Origin: Chloroflexota bacterium
Lineage (GTDB): Bacteria > Chloroflexota > Anaerolineae > UBA4142 > SHND01
Reading direction: 5' to 3'
NCBI GenBank assembly: GCA_029778615.1
Contig: JAKOPZ010000085.1
Coordinates: 1-64,000, forward strand
Length of the DNA stretch: 64,000 nt
The notes beneath the pieces were generated by a model. The model saw only the letters and a list, made by a program, of their open reading frames with translations, was not told the DNA's origin and ran no database searches. Positions 57,133-64,000 of the stretch are shown piece after piece (position 1 is the first letter of the stretch; each line of letters starts with the position of its first letter). A program made the position numbers and the translations under genes.

Positions 57133-58089
57133 ATGGCAAACTCGAAACATCTCGCGGTTTTGAAAAAAAGTGTGGACGCGTGGAATGCGTGGCGCGAGAA
57201 AAACCCCGACGTGATTCCGGATTTGAAAGGCGCGTATTTGCGGCGTCGCCGTTTGGACGGCATCAATTTTCGCCAAGCGTATTTGTTTGAAACAAACTTG
57301 CGCCGCGCGGGATTGGAACGCGCGAACTTGCGTTACGCGCAGTTGGGCGGCGCGGATTTGAGCGGCGCGAACTTGCGGCGCGCGGCGTTACGCAGTGCCA
57401 ATTTGCGCGGTGCCAATTTTTCGCGCACGGAACTGCGCGGGGCGGATTTCACGCACGCCACGTTCGGCTTGACAGTGTTTGGCAGTGTGGACTTGAGCCG
57501 CGCGAAAGGTTTGGAAACGGCAACGCACGCCAGTCCCTCCACCGTCGGGATTGACACGCTGTATCGTTCGGGCGGAAACATTCCCGAAATTTTTTTGCGC
57601 GGCTGCGGCTTGGATGACGCGATGGTGGAATTGGCAAAATCGTTGGCGAAAAAAATGCCGCGCTATTTTTCCGCGTTCATTTCATTCGCGGAGCAAGACG
57701 AATCGTTTGCGCGGCTCTTGCACGAGCATTTACAAAAGAACGGCGTGCGCGTGTGGTTTGCGCCCGAAGATTTGAAAATTGGAGAAACGATTGAAGAGTC
57801 CATAGACCAGGCAATTCAAGATTTTGACAAGGTGATTTTGGTCCTCTCGAAATATTCGATTGACCGCGCGTGGGTGCGGCATGAATTGGAACGCGCCGCA
57901 CAAAAAGAAAAACGCCAGCGCCGTACTGTTCTCTTTCCCATTCGCCTCGACGATGCGGTATTTGAAACCACCGAACAGTGGGCATACGACCTTCGCAAAC
58001 GGCACATTGGCGACTTTCGCCATTGGGACAATCCACTCTTGTATCAAAACGCCATCAATCGCTTGCTGCGCGATTTGAATGCGACCTGA
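57133..58089 (+). CDS. Pentapeptide-repeat / TIR-domain protein
   Basis: 318 residues. Residues 31-125 are tandem pentapeptide repeats of A(N/D)LxX type (for example ANLRYAQLGGADLSGANLRR), forming a right-handed quadrilateral beta-helix. From about 178 comes a TIR domain: YFSAFISFAEQDESFARLLHEHL, GVRVWFAPEDLKIGE, and VLSKYSIDRAWVRHELERAA with E251 as the candidate NADase Glu. Bacterial TIRs often cleave NAD in anti-phage abortive defence or act as effectors. The pentapeptide half could be a sensor or oligomeriser. No other defence gene is adjacent. Confidence 0.88.
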   Translation: MANSKHLAVLKKSVDAWNAWREKNPDVIPDLKGAYLRRRRLDGINFRQAYLFETNLRRAGLERANLRYAQLGGADLSGANLRRAALRSANLRGANFSRTELRGADFTHATFGLTVFGSVDLSRAKGLETATHASPSTVGIDTLYRSGGNIPEIFLRGCGLDDAMVELAKSLAKKMPRYFSAFISFAEQDESFARLLHEHLQKNGVRVWFAPEDLKIGETIEESIDQAIQDFDKVILVLSKYSIDRAWVRHELERAAQKEKRQRRTVLFPIRLDDAVFETTEQWAYDLRKRHIGDFRHWDNPLLYQNAINRLLRDLNAT

Positions 58090-58134
58090 GATAAAAAAAT
58101 CGCTGTGTATACAACACACAGCGATTTTTTTATC
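58088..58134. terminator. Long bidirectional terminator
   Basis: Arms of about 20 nt (GAGATAAAAAAATCGCTGTG and its complement) with an ATACA-type loop. A-rich and T-rich flanks serve both the TIR gene and aceK. Confidence 0.92.
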
Positions 58135-59862
58135 TCATCGCAACCTTTTTTCCTCCGCGTACGGCACAATATCAATAATTTCCCCCTTGCGAATGCGCGT
58201 TTGCACATCCTCCCAAAATGGCGTATCGAACAAATCCGCGTGCGACTGCATGAAAATTTCTTTCCACTCGCGCGCGAGTCCAATCCACCTTTCAAATTCT
58301 TGCGGGAAAAAATCATTCGCGCCGACAGAGAACCACGCTTCGCCCGCCAGTTCATCGTCTTCATCCCGCGCTTCGGGCAGGCGGCGAAAATTCAAATCGG
58401 TAATTAAACACAGCTCGTCGTAATCGTACGAAATGACGCGTCCGTGCCGCGTGACCCCAAAATTTTTCAAAAGAATATCGCCGGGGAAAATGTTGGCTTT
58501 TGCCAAATCTTTAATCGCGCTGCCATAATCTATGACGGCGCGGCGCACCGCCTCGGCATCCGCATAACGCACGTACAAATTCAACGGCTCTAATCTGCGC
58601 TCGACGTACAAGTGGGAAATGACCACGCGTTCATTTTCCACGCGCACGGTGTTGCCCGCGCGCGCCAACATTTCTTGCAGCAGTTCGGGCGCAAACCGCG
58701 CGCGGTCGAACGCAAGATGTTCAAATTCCTGCGCGTCAATCAAACGTCCCGCGCGGTCATGGCGAAAGACCAAATTGTATTTTGCCTTGACCTGTTCGCG
58801 CGTCGTTTGTTTTGGCTCGTCGAAATTGTCTTTGATGATTTTAAAGACCGCTTCGTACGACGGCAGATGAAACACCAGCATCACCATCCCGCGTTCTCCG
58901 GGCGCAATTTCAAAGGGGTCGTCCGACTGCGCGAGATGTTTTAGAAAATCGCGATACAGTTCCGTTTTACCGTGTTTGTGATAGCCGATAGAAATGTACA
59001 ATTCCGCGATGCGTTTGCGCGGCATCAACGATTGCAAAAAACGCACGAGGTCATACGGACGGTGCGCCTGCACGAAAAAGTACGAGCGCGTGAATGAAAA
59101 CAAAATGCTGATGTCGTCTTCGTCAATCAACACCGCGTCCACATAAATCCCCCGCGCATCATTTTGCAAAGCGAGAATCAAAGGCAAGGTGTGCGCGCCG
59201 CTGTAAATTTTGCCAACGAAATACGCGCGCCGTCCGCGATAGAAAATCTGCGTGACGATTTGTGCGCGCGTAATCACCAATGCCGCGCGCCGCGCGCGCA
59301 ATTCGTTTTCTATCACGCGCGCGACGAGTTTCGCATCGCGCGCGGCATTTTCATACGGCACATCGAACGCGAAATCGGCAAGAATGCGCTCCATCAGCGC
59401 GGGGATGGAACTCGCCTGCGCGTAGCTGCGCACAATGGGCGCGCGCGGTTCTGTCGGCGGCGCGTCGAAATCCGTATCCACAAATTCGATTTGCGCGTCC
59501 ACACCCACCGTCGCAAACATGCGGCGCGTCACGCTGTTGTAAAACGTTTCCGCAATCTCCCAATCCTCACGGTCCGCGATGAATCCCGAATACACCGCTT
59601 TGATGCCGACCCAGACCGCGTGGTCATTTACGCGCGCGTCCAACAATTCGCGAATCGCGTTCACCGTGCGCGAGAGAATCGTATTGCGAATTTCGAGCCG
59701 CGCGACGGAATCGTTCATCATGCCCTGCCACTCGCAGCGTTCAAAACGCGTTTTCGCCTGACGCGTGATGGCTTTGAACTCATTGTGATAATCGTCAAAG
59801 CCGTTGCGAATCGTCGTCGCGCCCAGATTTGCCAAACGCGAATCGGAAAGAGATTGCGTCAT
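58135..59862 (-). CDS. aceK: Isocitrate dehydrogenase kinase/phosphatase AceK
   Basis: 575 residues, nearly the E. coli length (578). AceK landmarks are present along the whole length: IRNGFDDYHNEFKAITRQAKTRFE, RREALD-type WVGIKAVYSGFI, ELARTFYNS-like EIAETFYNSVTRR, PGERGMVMLVFHLPSYEAVFKIIKD, RHDRAGRLIDAQEFEHLAFDR, NIFPGDILLKNFGVTRHGRVISYDYDEL. This bifunctional enzyme controls NADP-IDH activity at the TCA/glyoxylate branch. It follows the ABC permease directly with no gap, outside any glyoxylate operon. The only IDH in the window is the NAD-type short enzyme, so its target may lie elsewhere. Confidence 0.95.
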   Translation of the reverse strand: MTQSLSDSRLANLGATTIRNGFDDYHNEFKAITRQAKTRFERCEWQGMMNDSVARLEIRNTILSRTVNAIRELLDARVNDHAVWVGIKAVYSGFIADREDWEIAETFYNSVTRRMFATVGVDAQIEFVDTDFDAPPTEPRAPIVRSYAQASSIPALMERILADFAFDVPYENAARDAKLVARVIENELRARRAALVITRAQIVTQIFYRGRRAYFVGKIYSGAHTLPLILALQNDARGIYVDAVLIDEDDISILFSFTRSYFFVQAHRPYDLVRFLQSLMPRKRIAELYISIGYHKHGKTELYRDFLKHLAQSDDPFEIAPGERGMVMLVFHLPSYEAVFKIIKDNFDEPKQTTREQVKAKYNLVFRHDRAGRLIDAQEFEHLAFDRARFAPELLQEMLARAGNTVRVENERVVISHLYVERRLEPLNLYVRYADAEAVRRAVIDYGSAIKDLAKANIFPGDILLKNFGVTRHGRVISYDYDELCLITDLNFRRLPEARDEDDELAGEAWFSVGANDFFPQEFERWIGLAREWKEIFMQSHADLFDTPFWEDVQTRIRKGEIIDIVPYAEEKRLR

Positions 59863-60711
59863 TTATTCTGCGCTCCCCACAAACAAACGGTCCAACAGAT
59901 AACGCTGCAGGACGATAAACAATATCACAACCGGCACGCTCATCAACAAGGTCAACGCGGCGAGCGAACTGCGCGAGACCGACGCGCCGGTGCCGCCGAC
60001 GATGACTGCGAGCGCCATCGCGAGCGTGATGTTTTCGCCGCGCTGGACAAAGAGCCAGCCCATCGCAAATTCTGAATAGCCCGCGAGAAACGCAATCAAC
60101 GCCGCAATGAACAGCGCGGGCAGTGCGAGGGGCAGTGTGATGCGCGTGAAGGTTGTCCAAAAATTCGCGCCGTCAATGAACGCGGATTCTTCCAATTCTT
60201 TTGGCACGGCTTGAAACGCCGCGCGCATGTTCCAAATGCAAAACGGCAATGCAATCGCAGTGTAGACGAGCATCAAGCCAAACAACGTCGTACGAATTTG
60301 CAGAATCGTCAGCAAAACATACAGCGGCGTCATTAACGCGACGGGCGGCAAGAGCGCGCCGACGAGCAAGAGAAACAGCCCCGTTTGGCGTCCTGGAAAA
60401 CGAAAACGCGCGAACGCGTACGCCATGCTTGCGCCCAAACCGATAGACAACAGTGCCGCGCCGCCCGCGACGAGCAAACTGTTTTTCAACACATTGAGAA
60501 ACGGCTGCTGTTGAGTGGAATTTTGCCACACGGCGAGAAACGGCGCGAACGACAATTGTTTTGGCAAAATTTGGAATTCCGTCGGCGTCAATTTGATTGC
60601 ACCATCGAACGCGAGCAACACCATGCCCCAAATCGGAATCAGCACGTACAGTGCGACGAGCGCGAGCGCGAGTTGAATCAACAATTGACGCGAAAATTTA
60701 AGGTGACGCAT
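59863..60711 (-). CDS. Sugar ABC transporter permease, MalG-like
   Basis: 282 residues from the ATG at 60711; an in-frame extension runs into an intergenic repeat. Six transmembrane helices and the inner-membrane EAA motif for ATPase contact (ELEESAFIDGANFWTTFTRITLPLALPAL), as in MalG/carbohydrate permease group 1. The usual leading ALVALYVLIPIWGMVLLAFDGAIK is present. It pairs with the MalF-like half of the fusion upstream and the binding protein at 62943-64000. No ATPase gene is in the window, so a shared MsmK-type ATPase may be used. Confidence 0.9.
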   Translation of the reverse strand: MRHLKFSRQLLIQLALALVALYVLIPIWGMVLLAFDGAIKLTPTEFQILPKQLSFAPFLAVWQNSTQQQPFLNVLKNSLLVAGGAALLSIGLGASMAYAFARFRFPGRQTGLFLLLVGALLPPVALMTPLYVLLTILQIRTTLFGLMLVYTAIALPFCIWNMRAAFQAVPKELEESAFIDGANFWTTFTRITLPLALPALFIAALIAFLAGYSEFAMGWLFVQRGENITLAMALAVIVGGTGASVSRSSLAALTLLMSVPVVILFIVLQRYLLDRLFVGSAE

Positions 60712-60721
60712 TCGGTTTAGC

Positions 60722-60777
60722 GTAGGGGCAAAGCATTTTTGCGACACAAAACGTCGCGCTGAAAATGCTTCGCTCCG
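60722..60777. repeat. GTAGGGGCAAAGCATTT inverted repeat
   Basis: GTAGGGGCAAAGCATTTTTGC faces GAAAATGCTTCGCTCC in the spacer between the fusion gene and the MalG-like gene. Related to the palindrome at 7390. Confidence 0.6.
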
Positions 60778-60784
60778 GCACAGT

Positions 60785-62932
60785 TTACGCGTACGTAACG
60801 CCTTCCGCCGCGCGGCTCCATTTGTTGAAATACAAAAGCAGAAAAATCAGCACGCCGACGGTGATGAGATTGATGCCCGCCGAAACGGCAAACACGCCGC
60901 CGAATCCGTACGTGGGGTTAAAGAAAAAATACGAGAGCGATGACAGGGTGTACAACGGATACGGCGGATTCATCACATAAAACAAATAAAATTGATTGAA
61001 CGCAAAAATGGTTCGCAGAATCAACGCGGGCGCGAGCAAGGGGAGCAACAATGGAAGCGTAAGCGCGCGAAAGGTTTCCCACGACGACGCGCCGTCGAGC
61101 GCCGCCGCGTCGTACACATTTTTGGGAATTGCTTTCAAACCTGCGAGCGTTGCGAGCAGAATCAACGGAAAACCGTACCACGTTCCCGCGACGAGCAGCA
61201 CCAACAATGCCAGCTCGGGTTTGTTTTGCCATGTGCTGATAGCTTGCAACGCAAACCGCAAATCGCCCGGCGCGCCCGCCGCAAGCGACAGCCAGCCAAA
61301 GGATGGGTCAAAAATTTGAAACCAGACAAGCGCGCCGACAAATTCGGGAATCGCCCACGGCAAAATAAAAAGCGCGCGCCAAAAACCCACAAACTTGACG
61401 CCGCGCACGTTCAGCAACAATGCAACCCCGACGCCCAACACGGTGGTCGTCGCCACCGACAGCACTGTCCATATCACATCAAACACCATTACGTCCGCCC
61501 ACGCGCCCGTCAACATTTGCCACACCAAATCAATCCCCGCAAAACGCACCTCGCGCGCAAATTTTGGCGATGGGTCAAACAAATTCACCTGCACGGGCTG
61601 CACTTGAAACGTTATGCCGCGCCACACTTCGCGCAGCACGCCGCCGTTTAAACCATCGCGTATCGAGAGACTCGAAAAATCAGTGAGCGCCATCGCAATT
61701 TGATACAGAAACGGAATGAGCGCGAGGATGATGAGAACGAGCGCGCCGGGGATGAGGTACGGGAGCGCGGATTTGGAATCGTTGGGTAAAGGGGCAAAGG
61801 GGCGACGGGGTGACAGGGTGACAGGGTGACGATTCAACCGTCGGCGTTTGATGGGTTCGACAATTGTTGCGCGGATGCCGAGTGAGGCGGCGAGAGAAAC
61901 GGGAACGGTGATGGTGAGAATGTACTGGGGCCATTTGGTGGTCCACACGAGCAAGAACAAGAGCATCAACGCAAGCCACAATGCCAAGACGCGATATTTG
62001 CGCCACAAATCGCGCAAGCCAAAAAACGCAAACAGGGTAATGAACAAATCGAACGAAAAAATAAAAACGCCGGGATGCCACGGCACTGCGCCAAATAACC
62101 ACACGAACGGCTGCCATATGGGAAAGCCCGCGTCTTGTACCGCTTGGCTCTGCGCGTAGCTGCCGTGATAGGCAATCGAATCGCGCAAACGATGCACGGG
62201 GTCGTTCCACAGGTACGGGTCGGCGAGAGCAAAAAACAGAAACGCCAGCAGAATCCAAATTCCGATGCGCGGAAAAATTCTGGCGGCGTCCGCGCGCCAA
62301 TCCTTTTTCGCGGCGATGAACCAATCTGCCAAAATCGCAATGCCCACCACACAGTACATGTACTTCGACGCGGCAGTGAGACCCAGCGCGATGCCCGAGA
62401 ACGCGAGCCAACCATTCCCTGCGCGTTTTGATTTCACGTACGCGAGGACACACAGCAGACTCGTCAGCGACGGCAATGCTTCGAGCATCACCTGACTCGT
62501 GTATTTGATTGTCCACGTGTGCATTGCCAAGACAAGCCCGGCGAGGGGATTGAGCAACGCGAGCGCGAACACGGTGAGGACACCAAACAAGGCAGCAGTC
62601 AGCCGCGCGAACAGCAAGTGCGGCTGCGGAAGTGAGCGCGCAGGGGATGCTGTTGTAGGCAGGTCGGGGATTTCGGGTGCGGGTTTTAGCGGGGCGAGGG
62701 CGACGCCGTATGCGATTTTGGCAAGGGGGGGGTGTTCGGCGCGATAGTTCAGTTCGGTGAACGCGCGCCAATCGCCGTGTTGAATCGCCGTCGCAAATTC
62801 TTGTCCCGCGCGCAAATAATCGTCTTCATCATAATCAATCGGCAGCATGTTGACCGCGCGCAAACGCAAGCCGAGCGCGAGGAGAATGGCAAGGACGATG
62901 AGCAAAACGTGTGCGACGCGAGCGAACGACAT
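60785..62932 (-). CDS. GT39/ArnT-like glycosyltransferase fused to MalF-like ABC permease
   Basis: 715 residues from the ATG at 62932. Residues 1 to about 365 are a polytopic GT-C type glycosyltransferase: first-loop acidic motif PIDYDEDDYLRAGQEF (31-46), AEHPPLAKIAYG, GLTAASKYMYCVVG, TTKWPQYILTITVP. At about 367-385 lies a basic/Pro-rich stretch encoded by GGGTGACA repeats. From about 390 it is a MalF-type permease (ALVLIILALIPFLYQIAMAL, PWAIPEFVGALVWFQIFDP, EAA motif KNVYDAAALDGASSWETFRALTLP). Frame and sequence are continuous with no stop. Normally these are separate genes. A G8 tract is at 62725-62732. Confidence 0.85.
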   Translation of the reverse strand: MSFARVAHVLLIVLAILLALGLRLRAVNMLPIDYDEDDYLRAGQEFATAIQHGDWRAFTELNYRAEHPPLAKIAYGVALAPLKPAPEIPDLPTTASPARSLPQPHLLFARLTAALFGVLTVFALALLNPLAGLVLAMHTWTIKYTSQVMLEALPSLTSLLCVLAYVKSKRAGNGWLAFSGIALGLTAASKYMYCVVGIAILADWFIAAKKDWRADAARIFPRIGIWILLAFLFFALADPYLWNDPVHRLRDSIAYHGSYAQSQAVQDAGFPIWQPFVWLFGAVPWHPGVFIFSFDLFITLFAFFGLRDLWRKYRVLALWLALMLLFLLVWTTKWPQYILTITVPVSLAASLGIRATIVEPIKRRRLNRHPVTLSPRRPFAPLPNDSKSALPYLIPGALVLIILALIPFLYQIAMALTDFSSLSIRDGLNGGVLREVWRGITFQVQPVQVNLFDPSPKFAREVRFAGIDLVWQMLTGAWADVMVFDVIWTVLSVATTTVLGVGVALLLNVRGVKFVGFWRALFILPWAIPEFVGALVWFQIFDPSFGWLSLAAGAPGDLRFALQAISTWQNKPELALLVLLVAGTWYGFPLILLATLAGLKAIPKNVYDAAALDGASSWETFRALTLPLLLPLLAPALILRTIFAFNQFYLFYVMNPPYPLYTLSSLSYFFFNPTYGFGGVFAVSAGINLITVGVLIFLLLYFNKWSRAAEGVTYA
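61795..61835. repeat. GGGGTGACA direct repeats at the fusion junction
   Basis: GGGGCAAA, GGGGCGAC, GGGGTGACA, GGGTGACA, GGGTGACG in a row, inside the fused reading frame. A related GGGTGAA run lies between genes near 13563-13605, suggesting an intergenic repeat captured into coding DNA. Confidence 0.65.
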
Positions 62933-62942
62933 GAAAGACAAC

Positions 62943-64000
62943 TTACGGCAATTTTTCGACACACGCTTCCGCCGCAGACTGCATTGCGCGTGCGGCATCG
63001 TTCACGGGCGTATTCGCGTTGAGGACGCCGAGTTGGTTCGGGCGAATCGCATCCCAAATGCACGTGAGGATATTGGAATCGGGCGGCGCGATGCCGAGCA
63101 GCATTTGGTCGCTCATGCCTTTGAGAATCGCGTCGTTCGTAATCGTCGCGTCTTTGAGGGCGTCGTTCAGCGCGGGCAAGCGGCGGAATTTTTTCGCCAT
63201 ATCCAATTGAATGGGTTTGGAGGTGACGAATTGGATGAATGCTTGAGCGATTTCCAATTTTGGTCCCTCCGTGCCGGCAGGCAAGGCAAAATACACGCCG
63301 CCCGTGTAGGGACGCGGATTATCATTTTTTGAAACTTGCGGCAGGCGCGTTACGCCGAGGTCGCTGCCAAATTTTGCCGCGTACGCGGTGAGCGCTTCGT
63401 CACCGTTAATAATCATTGCCGCGCGTCCTTCGGAAAAAATCGCGTCGGCAATCGCATTGTCCGAATCGGGCGGCGAAACTTTTTTGTCCTTGAATGTTTT
63501 CAAGAGAGTGAGTGTTTCCGTCATGGCGCGTGTGTCGAGCGTCGGCGTTTTGCCGTCTTCCGCGACCACGCCGCTCTTGTACGCGCCGAGCCAGGGCATG
63601 AGCCAAAACGGATTCGTGGTGTCATAGACCAACGTGTATTGTCCGATGGGTTCTTTGGTCAACGTTGCGCCGAGACGAATCAACGCGTCCGTGTCTTTGG
63701 GTGGGTCTTTCAAGAGTTTTTTGTTGTAATACAAAACGAGATTGTTACCTGTCGAAACGGGCACGCCGTACAAAAAACCGTCGCGGGTTGCGCCGGCGAT
63801 GGATGGCGAAACAAACTGCGTCGGCGTGATGAAATCGGTGACGCGCAGCAAATCGCTCGCGGCGAATTGTTGGATTTCCTCATTCGTCGTCCACAACAAG
63901 TCCACGCCGCCGCTCGCGTCGGCAAACGTGTCGCGCACGGTTTGCGCGTCTTTGGGCAAGAGTTTGATTTCCACACCACGATTCGCCGCCGCGAACGCGC
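62943..64000 (-). CDS. Extracellular sugar-binding protein of ABC transporter, partial
   Basis: The reading frame continues past base 64000, so the N-terminus with the expected lipoprotein signal is missing. About 352 residues are visible. Landmarks of group 1 (maltose-type) solute-binding proteins are DLLWTTNEEIQQFAASDLL, GFLYGVPVSTGNNLVLYYNKKLLKDPPKDTDAL, FSEGRAAMIINGDEALTAYAA, YTGGVYFALPAG and AQAFIQFVTSKPIQLDMAKK. Ligand specificity is unknown; an oligosaccharide is likely. It is the first visible gene of the operon binding protein, glycosyltransferase-MalF fusion, MalG, aceK. Confidence 0.88.
   Translation of the reverse strand, partial: AFAAANRGVEIKLLPKDAQTVRDTFADASGGVDLLWTTNEEIQQFAASDLLRVTDFITPTQFVSPSIAGATRDGFLYGVPVSTGNNLVLYYNKKLLKDPPKDTDALIRLGATLTKEPIGQYTLVYDTTNPFWLMPWLGAYKSGVVAEDGKTPTLDTRAMTETLTLLKTFKDKKVSPPDSDNAIADAIFSEGRAAMIINGDEALTAYAAKFGSDLGVTRLPQVSKNDNPRPYTGGVYFALPAGTEGPKLEIAQAFIQFVTSKPIQLDMAKKFRRLPALNDALKDATITNDAILKGMSDQMLLGIAPPDSNILTCIWDAIRPNQLGVLNANTPVNDAARAMQSAAEACVEKLP

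Noticed and set aside
59164-60075. Plus-strand frame of 303 codons opposite aceK
   Set aside because: Arg/His-rich shadow; aceK motifs on the other strand are decisive.

Overview
The window is one contiguous, gene-dense bacterial chromosome segment with high GC and many CGCG-rich codons. No rRNA, phage, transposase or CRISPR array is visible, and there is one tRNA gene. The gene families suggest a member of the Chloroflexota, probably Anaerolineae-like. The clues are a Chloroflexus-type malate dehydrogenase, a class D-like sortase, many secreted proteins with Thr/Pro-rich linkers, B12-dependent radical SAM enzymes, and a PhaR/phasin locus. This placement is inference from family resemblance; no phylogenetic marker was computed.

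Layout. 1-6.6 kb (minus): a radical SAM and methyltransferase group with two B12-binding radical SAM proteins, a Uma2-like nuclease, a DUF433/DUF5615 toxin-antitoxin pair and a nucleotidyltransferase. 6.7-13.1 kb: a split glycolate oxidase locus (glcD, glcE ... glcF) interrupted by a cupin, an unknown gene and an alkyltransferase-like DNA repair gene. 13.2-18.1 kb: membrane and secreted proteins, YbaK and a glycosidase-like lipoprotein. 18.2-25.5 kb: tRNA-Val, a GAF histidine kinase, a sortase, MurJ and a TtuA/ThiS-like tRNA thiolation pair. 25.6-34.5 kb: secreted repeat proteins, isocitrate and malate dehydrogenases, paired M16 peptidases. 34.6-37.1 kb: rRNA methyltransferase and the infC-rpmI-rplT translation operon. 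37.1-40.8 kb: a SulP-STAS-cNMP transporter and a PQQ-type sugar dehydrogenase.

40.8-51.0 kb is the most interesting part. A PhaR-type regulator, three phasin-like granule proteins, two SCP2 lipid-carrier proteins, a patatin lipase, an iron alcohol dehydrogenase, an acyltransferase, a degenerate SDR and a large fusion protein lie together. The fusion carries a cyanobacterial-type acyl-ACP reductase domain. Six copies of a 15-bp palindrome (TGACGCA-N-TGCGTCA) sit on the phasin and phaR promoters. The set reads as a storage-lipid granule module that makes and holds fatty aldehyde, alcohol or ester products under a PhaR-like repressor. The chemistry is a hypothesis.

51-58 kb holds degenerate enzyme-like proteins (a metallo-beta-lactamase fold with an altered metal motif, a multicopper oxidase relative without most copper ligands) and a pentapeptide-TIR protein. 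58.1-64 kb (minus) is a sugar ABC transporter operon followed by aceK. Its MalF-like permease is fused in frame to a GT39-like membrane glycosyltransferase.

Short hairpin-forming repeats occur throughout: a TGTCATTTCGA element (3 copies), GGAGACTGGAG (4 copies) and GTAGCAGG (3-4 copies). Several have invaded or altered coding sequence: inside glcF, at the ThiS-like C-terminus, and at the glycosyltransferase/permease junction.
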